A DNA stretch of 64,000 nt, from positions 186,001 to 250,000 of the forward strand of contig NZ_BOLK01000001.1 of NCBI RefSeq assembly GCF_016861565.1, written 5' to 3'. The notes beneath the pieces were generated by a model, which had not been told where the DNA came from, ran no database searches, and saw only the letters and a list, made by a program, of their open reading frames with translations. Both the position numbers and the translations under genes were made by a program. Source of the DNA: Secundilactobacillus yichangensis (GTDB lineage Bacteria; Bacillota; Bacilli; Lactobacillales; Lactobacillaceae). Below, one piece after another: positions 55,160 to 63,569 of the stretch (the first letter of the stretch is position 1; every line of letters begins with the position of its first letter).

Positions 55160-55867
55160 TTAGGCCTGATCTGGTTCAAGCTTAAGCAAAGCCTGTCTAG
55201 CAGCCCCTTGTTCCGCGTTTTTCTTGGAATGACCTTCACCCACGCCAAGTTGTTTACCATCAATTTTAACTGCCACTTTGAACGCGCGGTCGTTATCCGG
55301 CCCGTTTTCATCCAGCAGTTCATAATCAATCGAGACAGGACCGTTCTTTTGTGCAACTTCCTGCAGTTCGGTCTTGTGATCGAAGAATTCGTCAAAACGA
55401 CCCTCATCAAGTTTTGGAAAAATAACCTGGTCAGCAAATTTTCTTACTGGTTCCACCCCTTGATCAAGGTATAAAGCGCCAATAAAGGATTCAAAGATAT
55501 CGCAAAGCAATGAGTCCCGTTCCCGAGCGTGCGCCTTCTCTTCACCCTTGCCTAAGCGAATGTACTGGTCGAAGTGGCATTCCCGGGCGAAACTGGCGAA
55601 GCTTTCTTCGTTGACCATTGCTGCCCGTAGGCGGGTCAAGCGCCCTTGCGGCATCTTTGTGTAGCGCTTATAAATGTAGTCTGACACTACCAGCTGCATC
55701 ACAGCATCACCTAAGAATTCAATTCGTTCGTAAAACTTCAAATTTTCATTTGGGTGTTCGTTAACGTAAGAGGCCTGTGTAAATGCTTCGTCTAGCAAAC
55801 TTTTATCTTTGATCACAATATCAAAATTCTTTTTGAGTAAATCGTCTAATCCCTTTATCAAGATCAA
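55160..55867 (-). CDS. rnc: Ribonuclease III
   Basis: A 235-residue enzyme cleaving double-stranded RNA in rRNA precursors and regulatory duplexes. The catalytic signature ERIEFLGDAVMQLVVSDYIY lies near 47-66 and the second acidic pair is in DSLLCDIFESFIGALYLD near 118. A dsRNA-binding domain occupies about 160-230. It leads the rnc-smc-ftsY operon. Confidence 0.96.
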   Translation of the reverse strand: MILIKGLDDLLKKNFDIVIKDKSLLDEAFTQASYVNEHPNENLKFYERIEFLGDAVMQLVVSDYIYKRYTKMPQGRLTRLRAAMVNEESFASFARECHFDQYIRLGKGEEKAHARERDSLLCDIFESFIGALYLDQGVEPVRKFADQVIFPKLDEGRFDEFFDHKTELQEVAQKNGPVSIDYELLDENGPDNDRAFKVAVKIDGKQLGVGEGHSKKNAEQGAARQALLKLEPDQA

Positions 55868-55895
55868 TAACGCTCCTTTTCAGTCTTAAAATATA

Positions 55896-55945
55896 CAAGG
55901 AAAAAGGCTGTGACAAAACAAAATCGTTTCACCGCAACCTTCCCG
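55896..55945 (-). terminator. Terminator after acpP
   Basis: An imperfect hairpin with arms AAGGTTGCGGTGA and TCACAGCCTT, followed by TTTTT on the minus strand. It separates acpP from rnc. Confidence 0.6.
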
Positions 55946-55962
55946 TTTATTAATTGACACTG

Positions 55963-56211
55963 CTATTTTTTATCACTGTTAGCAGCAATGTAATCAACAG
56001 CTTCACCCACCGTGTTTAATTTTTCAGCAACATCGTCCGAAATTTCAGCACCAAAGGTATCTTCTAGCTCTAAAATAAATTCCACAAAATCAATGGAATC
56101 AGCATCAAGGTCGGTTTTAAAGTTTAAATCCAGCGTGATCTTATCACGCTTCACTTCAAAACGGTCTGCAATGATGTCAGCAATTTTATTAAAAATTTCA
56201 TCTTTTGACAT
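55963..56211 (-). CDS. acpP: Acyl carrier protein
   Basis: An 82-residue acidic ACP. The phosphopantetheine serine is Ser39 in DLDADSIDFVEFILELED. It follows plsX, whose enzyme uses acyl-ACP. No other fatty acid synthesis gene lies here, so it may be a second ACP devoted to PlsX traffic, as lactobacilli often have more than one; this is inference. Confidence 0.93.
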   Translation of the reverse strand: MSKDEIFNKIADIIADRFEVKRDKITLDLNFKTDLDADSIDFVEFILELEDTFGAEISDDVAEKLNTVGEAVDYIAANSDKK

Positions 56212-56282
56212 AACTTACCTCACCCTATTTAGTTCATCAATCAGTTTAGCACAAACTGTTTCGAAACGGTAGAACTACCTGT

Positions 56283-57320
56283 TTACTTCTGCATTTCAGC
56301 TTTGGCTGCCGCCATTTCTTCATTGTGTTCATCAAAGTAGCTGACCACGTTACCAACGGAATGGTTTTCTAACATGGTTTTAATTTGACCAATCGTATTA
56401 GCGATGGTGCCAGCTTTCGCTGATCCATGGGTTTTAATAACCGGTGCTTTGACACCCAGCAAAACTGCGCCGCCGTACTTGGAATAATCCATTTGTGTCT
56501 GAATCTCTTTGAAGGTTGATTTCAGCATGAGGGCGCCAAGCTTACTGGAAACACCGCCATTCATAATACTGTGCTTGATTAATTTCAGCATCGACAACGC
56601 GGTACCTTCCGTATTTTTAAGGACGGCGTTACCGGTGAAGCCATCGGTAACAACGACATCGGCCACCCCGTTTAATAATTCACGGGATTCAACGTTGCCA
56701 ACGAAGTTCAGATCCTTCGCGTTAGCCAAATATTCGTGAACTGCTTTATGGACCATATCACCCTTATCTGCTTCAGTACCGTTATTTAACAGGCCGATTC
56801 GTGGGTTCTTAACGCCCATTACGGTTTGTGCATAGTACTTACCTAAAATAGCGTACTGGTAAAGGTTAAATGGTTTCGAATCGGCGTTGGCCCCCACATC
56901 CAGCATCAAGAACTGTTTCTGGTCAGGATTATCCAATACCGGCAGTGTCGTAGTCAAACCAGGACGGTCAATCCCCTTGATCCGACCGATGATCAGTAAG
57001 CCTGCAGCTAATAGTGCACCGGTATTACCGGCCGAAAAGAAGGCATCGTCTTTACCATCGCGAACCGCCTGGGCAGCCAAAACAATACTAGATTGTTTTT
57101 TACGGCGAATGGCTCTAACGGGCTCGTCTTCCATGGCAATCACCTCATCGGCTTGAACCAAAGTAATACGATCCATATTATTCAAAAGCGGCTTAACTTT
57201 ATCCTTTTGTCCGTACAGGTCAAATTCAATTTCTGGGTAACGGTCACGGGCCATTTCAACGCCTGCGACAACTTCTTTAGGGGCGTAATCTCCGCCCATT
57301 GCATCAACAGCGATTCTCAA
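56283..57320 (-). CDS. plsX: Phosphate acyltransferase PlsX
   Basis: A 345-residue enzyme turning acyl-ACP into acyl-phosphate, the donor for PlsY in phospholipid synthesis; it also accepts the acyl-phosphate made by FakA in the reverse direction. The start MRIAVDAMGGDYAPKEVVAG and the FFSAGNTGALLAAGLLIIGR and DVGANAD segments are typical. It follows recG by 16 bases and precedes acpP. Confidence 0.96.
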   Translation of the reverse strand: MRIAVDAMGGDYAPKEVVAGVEMARDRYPEIEFDLYGQKDKVKPLLNNMDRITLVQADEVIAMEDEPVRAIRRKKQSSIVLAAQAVRDGKDDAFFSAGNTGALLAAGLLIIGRIKGIDRPGLTTTLPVLDNPDQKQFLMLDVGANADSKPFNLYQYAILGKYYAQTVMGVKNPRIGLLNNGTEADKGDMVHKAVHEYLANAKDLNFVGNVESRELLNGVADVVVTDGFTGNAVLKNTEGTALSMLKLIKHSIMNGGVSSKLGALMLKSTFKEIQTQMDYSKYGGAVLLGVKAPVIKTHGSAKAGTIANTIGQIKTMLENHSVGNVVSYFDEHNEEMAAAKAEMQK

Positions 57321-57336
57321 TTTATTTCATCCTCTC

Positions 57337-59370
57337 TTAATCAAACATATAAGCGTGTTCTTCAGCTTGTTTTAGATAACTGGCCAGAGCCGCATTTTCC
57401 GGCTGACTCTGCCAGTTGGGAGTACTGGTTAATTTTTTTGCTTCATCTTGTGCAACACTTAGCATGGTCAGATCAGCAACCGGATCGCCAACTTTGAAAT
57501 CGGGTAACCCAGACTGTTTTTTCCCCAGCACATCACCGGAACCGCGTAACTCCAGATCTTTTTGCGAAACCACGAAGCCATCATTAGTTTCTGTCATTAC
57601 ATGCATCCGGTCAACCCCATTTTTATTCTTGGGGTCAGCTACTAAGATACAGTAAGACTGCTGGTCGGATCGGCCAACCCGTCCTCTGAGCTGGTGGAGC
57701 TGGGCTAAACCAAAGTGATCAGCATCGTAAATCATCATCACGGTAGCGTTTTTGACGTCCACCCCGACTTCAATCACGGTGGTGGCCACTAGGACCTGAT
57801 ACTGGTTATTCTTAAACGCCTGCATGACCGCGTCTTTTTCATCGTTTTTCATCCGACCGTGCAGCAAACCAACCTGGTAATGGTGCGGTGAGAAATACGC
57901 TGAAAAGCGTTCGTAAATGGCTTGGGCGTTTTTCATATCCACCGCTTCGGACTCTTCAATCAACGGTGTCACGACGTAGGCTTGGTGCCCAGCAGCCAAC
58001 TCCCGTAACACGAATTGAACCGCTGAATCAATCTGCGCGTTTTTAATCCACCGCGTGGTGACCGGTTTACGGCCAGCCGGCAGTTCATCAATCACTGAGA
58101 TATCCATCTCACCATAACTGGTGATCGCTAACGTCCGTGGAATCGGTGTGGCAGTCATTGCCAGCACGTCCGGGTTATCACCCTTCTGCCGCAAAGCTTG
58201 CCGCTGTGCCACACCAAAACGGTGCTGCTCATCGATGACAACTAGACCCAGCCGATGATAATCCACACCGTCTTGAATCAACGCGTGAGTGCCAATAATC
58301 AGATTAATCTCTCCAGAAGCCAACCGTGGCAGAATTTCCTTCCGAACGGCTGGTTTAGTGGAACCGGTCAGCAGCACAATGTTTACCGGCAATCCCTCAA
58401 AAAGGGCCTGTAGATTATTTGCATGCTGTTCTGCCAGAATTTCCGTTGGTGCCATCAGTGCTGCCTGATAACCACCGGTAATTGCGGCGTACATACAAAT
58501 CGCTGCAACCACCGTTTTACCGCTGCCAACATCCCCCTGCAGGAGCCGATTCATGTGAATTGGCCGTTTCATATCAGCGCAGATTTCATTAACCACTCGC
58601 TTTTGCGCGTCGGTTAACTCATAAGGTAACGTATGGACGAAGCGCTGCAGACGGTCCTTATCGTACTCCATGGCGATACCAGCTTGCGTCTGGTCACGCC
58701 GTTTGAGCATTTGCAGCTGCATTTGAAACCGAAAGAATTCTTCAAACTTCGCCGAACGCCGGGCTGCTTTGGCCGCAGCCAAGTCTTTAGGAAAATGCAT
58801 GTCATGAATCATTTGAGCGCGGTCAAGTAACCGATAATGAGTTTTAATACTGTTGGGAATCAAATCAACAATTTCCGTGTGGTATTTATCCCACGCGGCC
58901 ACGACCAACTGCTGAATTGTTTTTTGGCGAATCCCCGAATTGGACGGATAAACGGACGCCATAGGATCATTTTTACCGCTGCTGAGGATTTTCATTCCGT
59001 TTAACTGCTTACGGTTGGCATCAAAACGGCCGTACACCATGATTGGCGATTCAACTTCGATCTGATTTTTCAGCCACGGCTGGTTGAAAAAGGTAACCGG
59101 CACAACATCCTGGCCAATAAGCAGCCGAAAATTCAACCGGCTCTTTTTGCGGCCAAAACGACTTAAGGTTGGCGGTGCCGCAACAATTCCTTTTAGAGTA
59201 ACTTGTTCCTGGTCGCCAATCTCGTTAAGTGCCTTTACCCGCAAATCTTCATAACGAAACGGATAGTAAGTCAGTAACGATTCAATTGTCGTAATTCCAA
59301 GATCAGCCAGTGCTGCGACTCTTTTGGGTCCAACACCAGGTAATACTGTCACGGAATCTGATAACGCCAC
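57337..59370 (-). CDS. recG: ATP-dependent DNA helicase RecG
   Basis: A 677-residue branch-migrating helicase for stalled forks and D-loops. The N-terminal wedge/OB domain (LKGIVAAPPTLSRFGRKKSRL near 65-85) precedes the helicase motifs: LLQGDVGSGKTVVAAI near 280, VVIDEQHRFGVAQRQ near 377 and the C-terminal QLRGRVGRSDQQSYC. GTG 59370 is chosen because TAGGAGGG lies 6 bases upstream; a longer reading would translate a stable leader hairpin. First gene of recG-plsX-acpP. Confidence 0.95.
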   Translation of the reverse strand: MALSDSVTVLPGVGPKRVAALADLGITTIESLLTYYPFRYEDLRVKALNEIGDQEQVTLKGIVAAPPTLSRFGRKKSRLNFRLLIGQDVVPVTFFNQPWLKNQIEVESPIMVYGRFDANRKQLNGMKILSSGKNDPMASVYPSNSGIRQKTIQQLVVAAWDKYHTEIVDLIPNSIKTHYRLLDRAQMIHDMHFPKDLAAAKAARRSAKFEEFFRFQMQLQMLKRRDQTQAGIAMEYDKDRLQRFVHTLPYELTDAQKRVVNEICADMKRPIHMNRLLQGDVGSGKTVVAAICMYAAITGGYQAALMAPTEILAEQHANNLQALFEGLPVNIVLLTGSTKPAVRKEILPRLASGEINLIIGTHALIQDGVDYHRLGLVVIDEQHRFGVAQRQALRQKGDNPDVLAMTATPIPRTLAITSYGEMDISVIDELPAGRKPVTTRWIKNAQIDSAVQFVLRELAAGHQAYVVTPLIEESEAVDMKNAQAIYERFSAYFSPHHYQVGLLHGRMKNDEKDAVMQAFKNNQYQVLVATTVIEVGVDVKNATVMMIYDADHFGLAQLHQLRGRVGRSDQQSYCILVADPKNKNGVDRMHVMTETNDGFVVSQKDLELRGSGDVLGKKQSGLPDFKVGDPVADLTMLSVAQDEAKKLTSTPNWQSQPENAALASYLKQAEEHAYMFD

Positions 59371-59530
59371 GTGACTCCCTCCTAACCGATACAATTGATA
59401 AACAAAGTGCCGGTTCAAGGGAACCGCCACTTTTGAAAGCTTGATGAATTTAATTAACAGAGCATCAGTGTTACTGAACGAGGTTTAAAATCTCAATTAA
59501 TCGTCTATATTTACAACGTCATACATTATA
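59371..59530 (-). promoter_or_regulatory. recG leader with -10 box and stable hairpin
   Basis: A TATAAT lies at 59530-59525 on the minus strand, giving a leader of about 145 bases. At 59404-59433 the leader forms a 12-pair hairpin with one G-G mismatch (AAAGTGGCGGTTC with GAACCGGCACTTT) without a T run, so it is not an ordinary terminator. The remaining bases up to 59630 are AT-rich and show no gene. Confidence 0.4.
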
Positions 59531-59630
59531 ATCGAAATAATTTGAAAAAACCAGCGTGGGGTTAGCCTAAGACCAAGCATGCTTAATCGATCAGTTTATA
59601 AATGTGTTAGAAATTTAATTCGTCAAAATT

Positions 59631-59667
59631 TAAAATGGCGAAGCCCCAAAAAGGTTTCGCCATTTTA
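59631..59667 (-). terminator. Terminator of asp23-fakA
   Basis: AAAATGGCGAA pairs with TTCGCCATTTT plus inner CC/GG pairs, followed by T-rich sequence on the minus strand, just past the fakA stop. Confidence 0.75.
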
Positions 59668-59694
59668 CTTTATGCTTAATGTATCCTAATTTTT

Positions 59695-61401
59695 CTATTC
59701 GACTGAGATAACAAATGGATAGACCGGTTGGTCCCCCTCATGAACTTCAACTTCTAGTTCATCATCCAGTTTCTCAACCGCTGCTTCCACGTGGTCAGCA
59801 GTTTCTTGATCAGTATCGGCACCATAAATAATCGTGATGATCTCGCTGTCATCATCGATCATCTTCGTCACCATCTGAATAGCGGCGTCTTCAACGTTGT
59901 CGGTAACAACCCCAATTTTTCCGTCAATGATACCCATGAAGTTATCCTTCTTAATATCAAAGCCGTCAATTTGGGTGTCGCGAACGGCGTGTGTGACTTC
60001 ACCACTCTTAACCGTAGTCAAATTATCTTCCATCGCTGACTGGTTCTCTGCCAGCGTATGATCAGGTTCAAATCCCAGCATTGCGGTCATTCCTTGAGAA
60101 ATGGTCTTGCTGTGAACGATCACTGCAGGAATATCAACGACCTTAACTGCCTGTTCAGCAGCTAAGAAAATATTGCCGTTGTTAGGTACAATAATTGCCT
60201 GCTTGGCATGACTGTCATTGATAGCATCAGCAATATCTTGCGTGCTTGGATTCATGGTCTGACCGCCAGAAATAACGGTGGTAGCACCCAAACTCTTAAA
60301 CAGGGTCTGCATCCCTTCACCAGCGGCAATCGTAATGATGGCCGTTTCAGGTGCTTCGGCTGGTGCCTCAGCAGTGGCAACTGGTGCTTGCTTTTCTGCA
60401 GTCTCGTCGTCTTTTTCGATGATGGTTTCCTGCTGCAGGCGCATGTTGTCCACCTTAACCTTGGCTAGATCACCAAATTCCTGACCCCAAGCCATGACCT
60501 TACCTGGGTGTTCAGTATGAACGTGGACCTTCACGATTTCATCGTCGTTGACCACTAATAATGAATCGCCAAGTTTAGCAAGGTAGTTATAGAACGTATC
60601 GTAGTCAAACTTTTTGTCGACCTGCTTGCCACGGCCAATTCTGACCATGATCTCCGTGCAGTAACCGTAAACAATGTCGTCAGGGTTTAATTTACCCTGT
60701 ACACTGCGATGGTGTTCTGCATCGACCATTTCATCCATCTCGGTGGGATTAGGCTGATGAGCGCCCTTTTTAGCCACTTCACGGCCATTGAGGACATCAT
60801 CAAAGGCTTGGAACACAAAAGTTAAACCTTGTCCGCCGGAATCCACAACACCGACCTGCTTCAAAACGGGTAACAAATCGGGTGTCGTCTGTAAGGCTGC
60901 ATCGGCAGCTTTATAGGTGGCATCCATAACAGCAACGATGTCATCTTCGCGAGCAGCAGTCTTACGGGCAGCCTTGGCAGCTTCCCGGACAACGGTGAGG
61001 ACTGTCCCTTCAGTAGGCTTCATAACGGCCTTATACGCCGTCTGAGCACCAGCAGCAAATGCGTCTGCTAAATCGGTAGCTGATAACGTTTCTTTATCAG
61101 CAACGTCCTTTGAGAATCCCCTAAAAATTTGCGATAAAATAACACCAGAGTTTCCCCGGGCACCCATTAACAGTCCCTTTGCGAGAGCCTGGGCTAATTC
61201 ACCGACTTTGGTGCTACTTGATTCATTAACGTACTTTAAGCCGCTATCCAACGACAAACTCATGTTGGTCCCAGTATCACCGTCGGGCACCGGAAACACA
61301 TTTAATGAATTGATGAATTCGGCATTCTGATCAAGGAATGCCGAAGCAGCCTCAATCATCTTGATGAACTCATGATTCGTTATTTCTTTCGTTTGCAACA
61401 A
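59695..61401 (-). CDS. fakA: Fatty acid kinase FakA (DAK2 domain, YloV)
   Basis: A 568-residue kinase that phosphorylates a fatty acid bound to a DegV/FakB partner; the acyl-phosphate enters phospholipids through PlsY or is passed to ACP by PlsX. The N-terminal DAK2 domain shows NVFPVPDGDTGTNMSLSLDS and ARGNSGVILSQIFRGF; a middle domain and a C-terminal DegV-like domain follow. The start is TTG 61401 (or the adjacent TTG 61398), since GGAGG lies 6-9 bases upstream; an upstream GTG overlaps asp23 without a binding site. plsX and acpP are close by. Confidence 0.93.
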   Translation of the reverse strand: MLQTKEITNHEFIKMIEAASAFLDQNAEFINSLNVFPVPDGDTGTNMSLSLDSGLKYVNESSSTKVGELAQALAKGLLMGARGNSGVILSQIFRGFSKDVADKETLSATDLADAFAAGAQTAYKAVMKPTEGTVLTVVREAAKAARKTAAREDDIVAVMDATYKAADAALQTTPDLLPVLKQVGVVDSGGQGLTFVFQAFDDVLNGREVAKKGAHQPNPTEMDEMVDAEHHRSVQGKLNPDDIVYGYCTEIMVRIGRGKQVDKKFDYDTFYNYLAKLGDSLLVVNDDEIVKVHVHTEHPGKVMAWGQEFGDLAKVKVDNMRLQQETIIEKDDETAEKQAPVATAEAPAEAPETAIITIAAGEGMQTLFKSLGATTVISGGQTMNPSTQDIADAINDSHAKQAIIVPNNGNIFLAAEQAVKVVDIPAVIVHSKTISQGMTAMLGFEPDHTLAENQSAMEDNLTTVKSGEVTHAVRDTQIDGFDIKKDNFMGIIDGKIGVVTDNVEDAAIQMVTKMIDDDSEIITIIYGADTDQETADHVEAAVEKLDDELEVEVHEGDQPVYPFVISVE

Positions 61402-61417
61402 CTTTATCCTCCGCTTC

Positions 61418-61780
61418 TTACTCACTCAGTACTTGAACGCCTTGCACGATTATGTTAACCGCATTGGCAGTAATTCCAAGCATCGTTTCTAAATTATATT
61501 TCACTTTCGATTGAACGGTACGGGAAACTTCAGAAATCTTTGTCCCGTAGCTGACAATAATATTAACGTCAACTGCAACGCCGTTATCCTCTTGACGAAC
61601 AACGACACCCTTGGCATAATTATCCCGTTTCAAAATAACGTTGACGTTATCCCGAAGCTGGTTCTTACTTGCCATTCCTACAACACCATATGAATCGGTG
61701 GCGGCACCACCAACGACTGTAGCAATGACATCATTATCTATATCGATTAAGCCATGTTTTGTTTTAATTTTAACGGCCAT
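61418..61780 (-). CDS. Asp23/Gls24 family protein (YloU)
   Basis: A 120-residue alkaline-shock-type protein, soluble, with the typical ISEVSRTVQSKVKYNLETML segment near 83-102. Paired with fakA in nearly all Firmicutes, 16 bases ahead of it; the link suggests a function at the membrane or in lipid homeostasis, not yet defined. ATG 61780 has AAGGAGG 9 bases upstream. Confidence 0.9.
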   Translation of the reverse strand: MAVKIKTKHGLIDIDNDVIATVVGGAATDSYGVVGMASKNQLRDNVNVILKRDNYAKGVVVRQEDNGVAVDVNIIVSYGTKISEVSRTVQSKVKYNLETMLGITANAVNIIVQGVQVLSE

Positions 61781-61902
61781 CTAAAGCAGCCTCCTTGCAT
61801 ACTAGTCTTCACGGTAATTTATCTTACCACAAATCGCGCATTACTGTTATGATAATTAATCGTCTTTATAGCTGTCAAGTAAAATTACTTGAAAGAAAAC
61901 TA

Positions 61903-61931
61903 TTGCATTCCTTTGGGGTCTATGATAAATT
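61903..61931 (+). promoter_or_regulatory. Promoter of rpmB
   Basis: TTGCAT and TAAATT with 17-base spacing, about 60 bases upstream of rpmB. Confidence 0.45.
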
Positions 61932-61989
61932 ATTTTAGTGAGCTAAAAAGCAACGTTTTTTAGATAAGTCTAAAAGGAGGTAGTTACCA

Positions 61990-62175
61990 ATGGCAAAAGA
62001 TTTCATTAACGGCAAGCGCACCCGTTTCGGTAACAAGCGCTCTCACGCCTTGAATTCATCAAAGCGTTCATGGAAGCCAAACTTGCAAAAGGTTCGTATC
62101 TTAGTAGATGGCAAGCCTAAGAAGGTTTGGATTTCTGCACGAACTTTGAAGTCAGGTAAAGTGACTCGGGTTTAA
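61990..62175 (+). CDS. rpmB: 50S ribosomal protein L28
   Basis: A 61-residue L28 starting [20 protein letters not shown]. It lacks the CxxC pairs, so it is the zinc-free form. AAAGGAGG lies 8 bases before the ATG. Divergent from asp23, as usual. Confidence 0.96.
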   Translation: MAKDFINGKRTRFGNKRSHALNSSKRSWKPNLQKVRILVDGKPKKVWISARTLKSGKVTRV

Positions 62176-62177
62176 TT

Positions 62178-62284
62178 AAGAAAGTTTGGCGCGGTAGCCA
62201 AGCTTTTTTTGTGAATTTTTAAAATTTTTCTTTCAACCAAAAGAACCACTGTTAACGATTAATTTCGTCGGCAGTGGTTTTTTT
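62178..62284. terminator. Two terminators after rpmB
   Basis: The first (62182-62211) pairs AAGTTTGGC with GCCAAGCTT and has a T7 run on the plus strand. The second (62243-62284) pairs AACCACTG with CAGTGGTT and is followed by TTTTT on the plus strand, with A-rich flanks that may serve the minus-strand gene too. Confidence 0.65.
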
Positions 62285-62297
62285 GTGTTTAAACTGA

Positions 62298-62687
62298 TCA
62301 TCCTTTGGTAATGACCGTTTCATAATGGCGAATCAGCTGGTTCACTCGGTGTTCAAATTGAATCATAAACGTTTGCCGACTAGTTTCAAACGGAACGTCA
62401 GCCGTTAAAAATTGATTCAAGTATGCACCGCAATCACTCACGTACTGCTTTAACACCGCGTCATAAGTACCACCGGAAACCCGGTAACTGTTAACCATGC
62501 GGGTGCCATACGCCAACAGATCGTGTTGCAGTGACGCAACTTGATCAATCATGACTGGGTCGCTTAGTTGAGCTCCCTGGCTTTGAATAAACTGCCAAAG
62601 CCGTTTGAGCTCTTTTTTTGCAGCAGATTTACTACCGCCATTATGGGTTTTAGCACCACCAAAGTTATAGTGTGTTTGAAATGCCAC
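62298..62687 (-). CDS. Hypothetical protein of 129 residues
   Basis: Not recognised. The N-terminus is rich in Gly, His and Asn (AFQTHYNFGGAKTHNGGSKS), followed by an all-helical region of about 105 residues with alternating charge and Leu/Val heptads. No signal peptide or membrane segment. It stands between rpmB and thiN on the minus strand, with about 230 bases upstream containing no other gene. A real gene is likely from the long open frame and codon usage similar to its neighbours. Confidence 0.6.
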   Translation of the reverse strand: MAFQTHYNFGGAKTHNGGSKSAAKKELKRLWQFIQSQGAQLSDPVMIDQVASLQHDLLAYGTRMVNSYRVSGGTYDAVLKQYVSDCGAYLNQFLTADVPFETSRQTFMIQFEHRVNQLIRHYETVITKG

Positions 62688-62920
62688 ATTAGTCGCTCAC
62701 TTTCGTTGATTTTTAATGAAACTGGAATGATATTTAATATTATAGCTTACAGTAAAGACGAAGTGAAACGCTGGTTAAGCACTTCTAGAGCAAGTTTGAA
62801 TTTAGAACTGGAGTTTTAACAAAGTAAAAGTTCCCGTCATATCGGACTATGACGAGAACTCAAGTAAGATTATTCAAAAAATTTTCACTGAATTAAAATT
62901 GTACAGCCGTTTCAAAACGA

Positions 62921-63568
62921 TTAATCTTTGCTTTGGATAACTGCAACCATACCGCTATCGAATGAAAAATGACCTGTGTCGCCGACAAATTCATTACTTG
63001 CGTAAGAAATTGGTCGGGTCACGTTTTCATTCTGCAAGTTATATTTCTCATCCGGCAGCGTGAGATTGTCCACCTTTTCAAGCGTGACAAAAGCCAGGTA
63101 TTTTTTATCAGGTTCCTTTTTGATCTCATATGAACCAGGGGCAAAAAACGTAATGGTGTTGTGTTTGTCAATAAAGCGAATCTTGGGCGCATACTGTTGG
63201 TAACGCGGTTCCAAAACGATCCAGAAATTAGCCAGAAAATGGTCTAATCGTCCACCAGTGGCGCCATAAATATCTAACCGATCGTACTGGTATTCATGCA
63301 AAGCTACCGTAACTGCCAGTTGCGTGTCCGTTTCATCCTTTTCCGGCACCGCCTGACGAATGTCAGAAACCGCACCCTTAACGCGTTTGAGCTCGTCGGC
63401 AGTTAACGAATCAAAATCACCGATAGCGACTAACGGGGTAATCCCCATTTTCAATAGCCGTAACGTACCGCGGTCAACACCGATCCAGTCGCCAGACACC
63501 TTGCCGGCAGTTAACTGGTCGGGCCATTCACTGGTAGGACCACCCACCAGCAAGTTTAAATGTGTCAT
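62921..63568 (-). CDS. thiN: Thiamine diphosphokinase
   Basis: A 215-residue enzyme transferring pyrophosphate from ATP to thiamine. The GVDRGTLRLLKMGITPLVAI and GDFDSL segments near 32-58 and the DETDTQLAV and GATGGRLDH motifs near 80-107 are family marks. The start ATG overlaps the rpe stop (TAAAATG), which indicates coupling in the operon with rpe. Confidence 0.93.
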   Translation of the reverse strand: MTHLNLLVGGPTSEWPDQLTAGKVSGDWIGVDRGTLRLLKMGITPLVAIGDFDSLTADELKRVKGAVSDIRQAVPEKDETDTQLAVTVALHEYQYDRLDIYGATGGRLDHFLANFWIVLEPRYQQYAPKIRFIDKHNTITFFAPGSYEIKKEPDKKYLAFVTLEKVDNLTLPDEKYNLQNENVTRPISYASNEFVGDTGHFSFDSGMVAVIQSKD

Positions 63569-63569
63569 T

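Noticed and set aside
59371-59520. T-box riboswitch upstream of recG
   Set aside because: No GGTGGNACCGCG-like motif or specifier loop; RecG is not a usual T-box gene.
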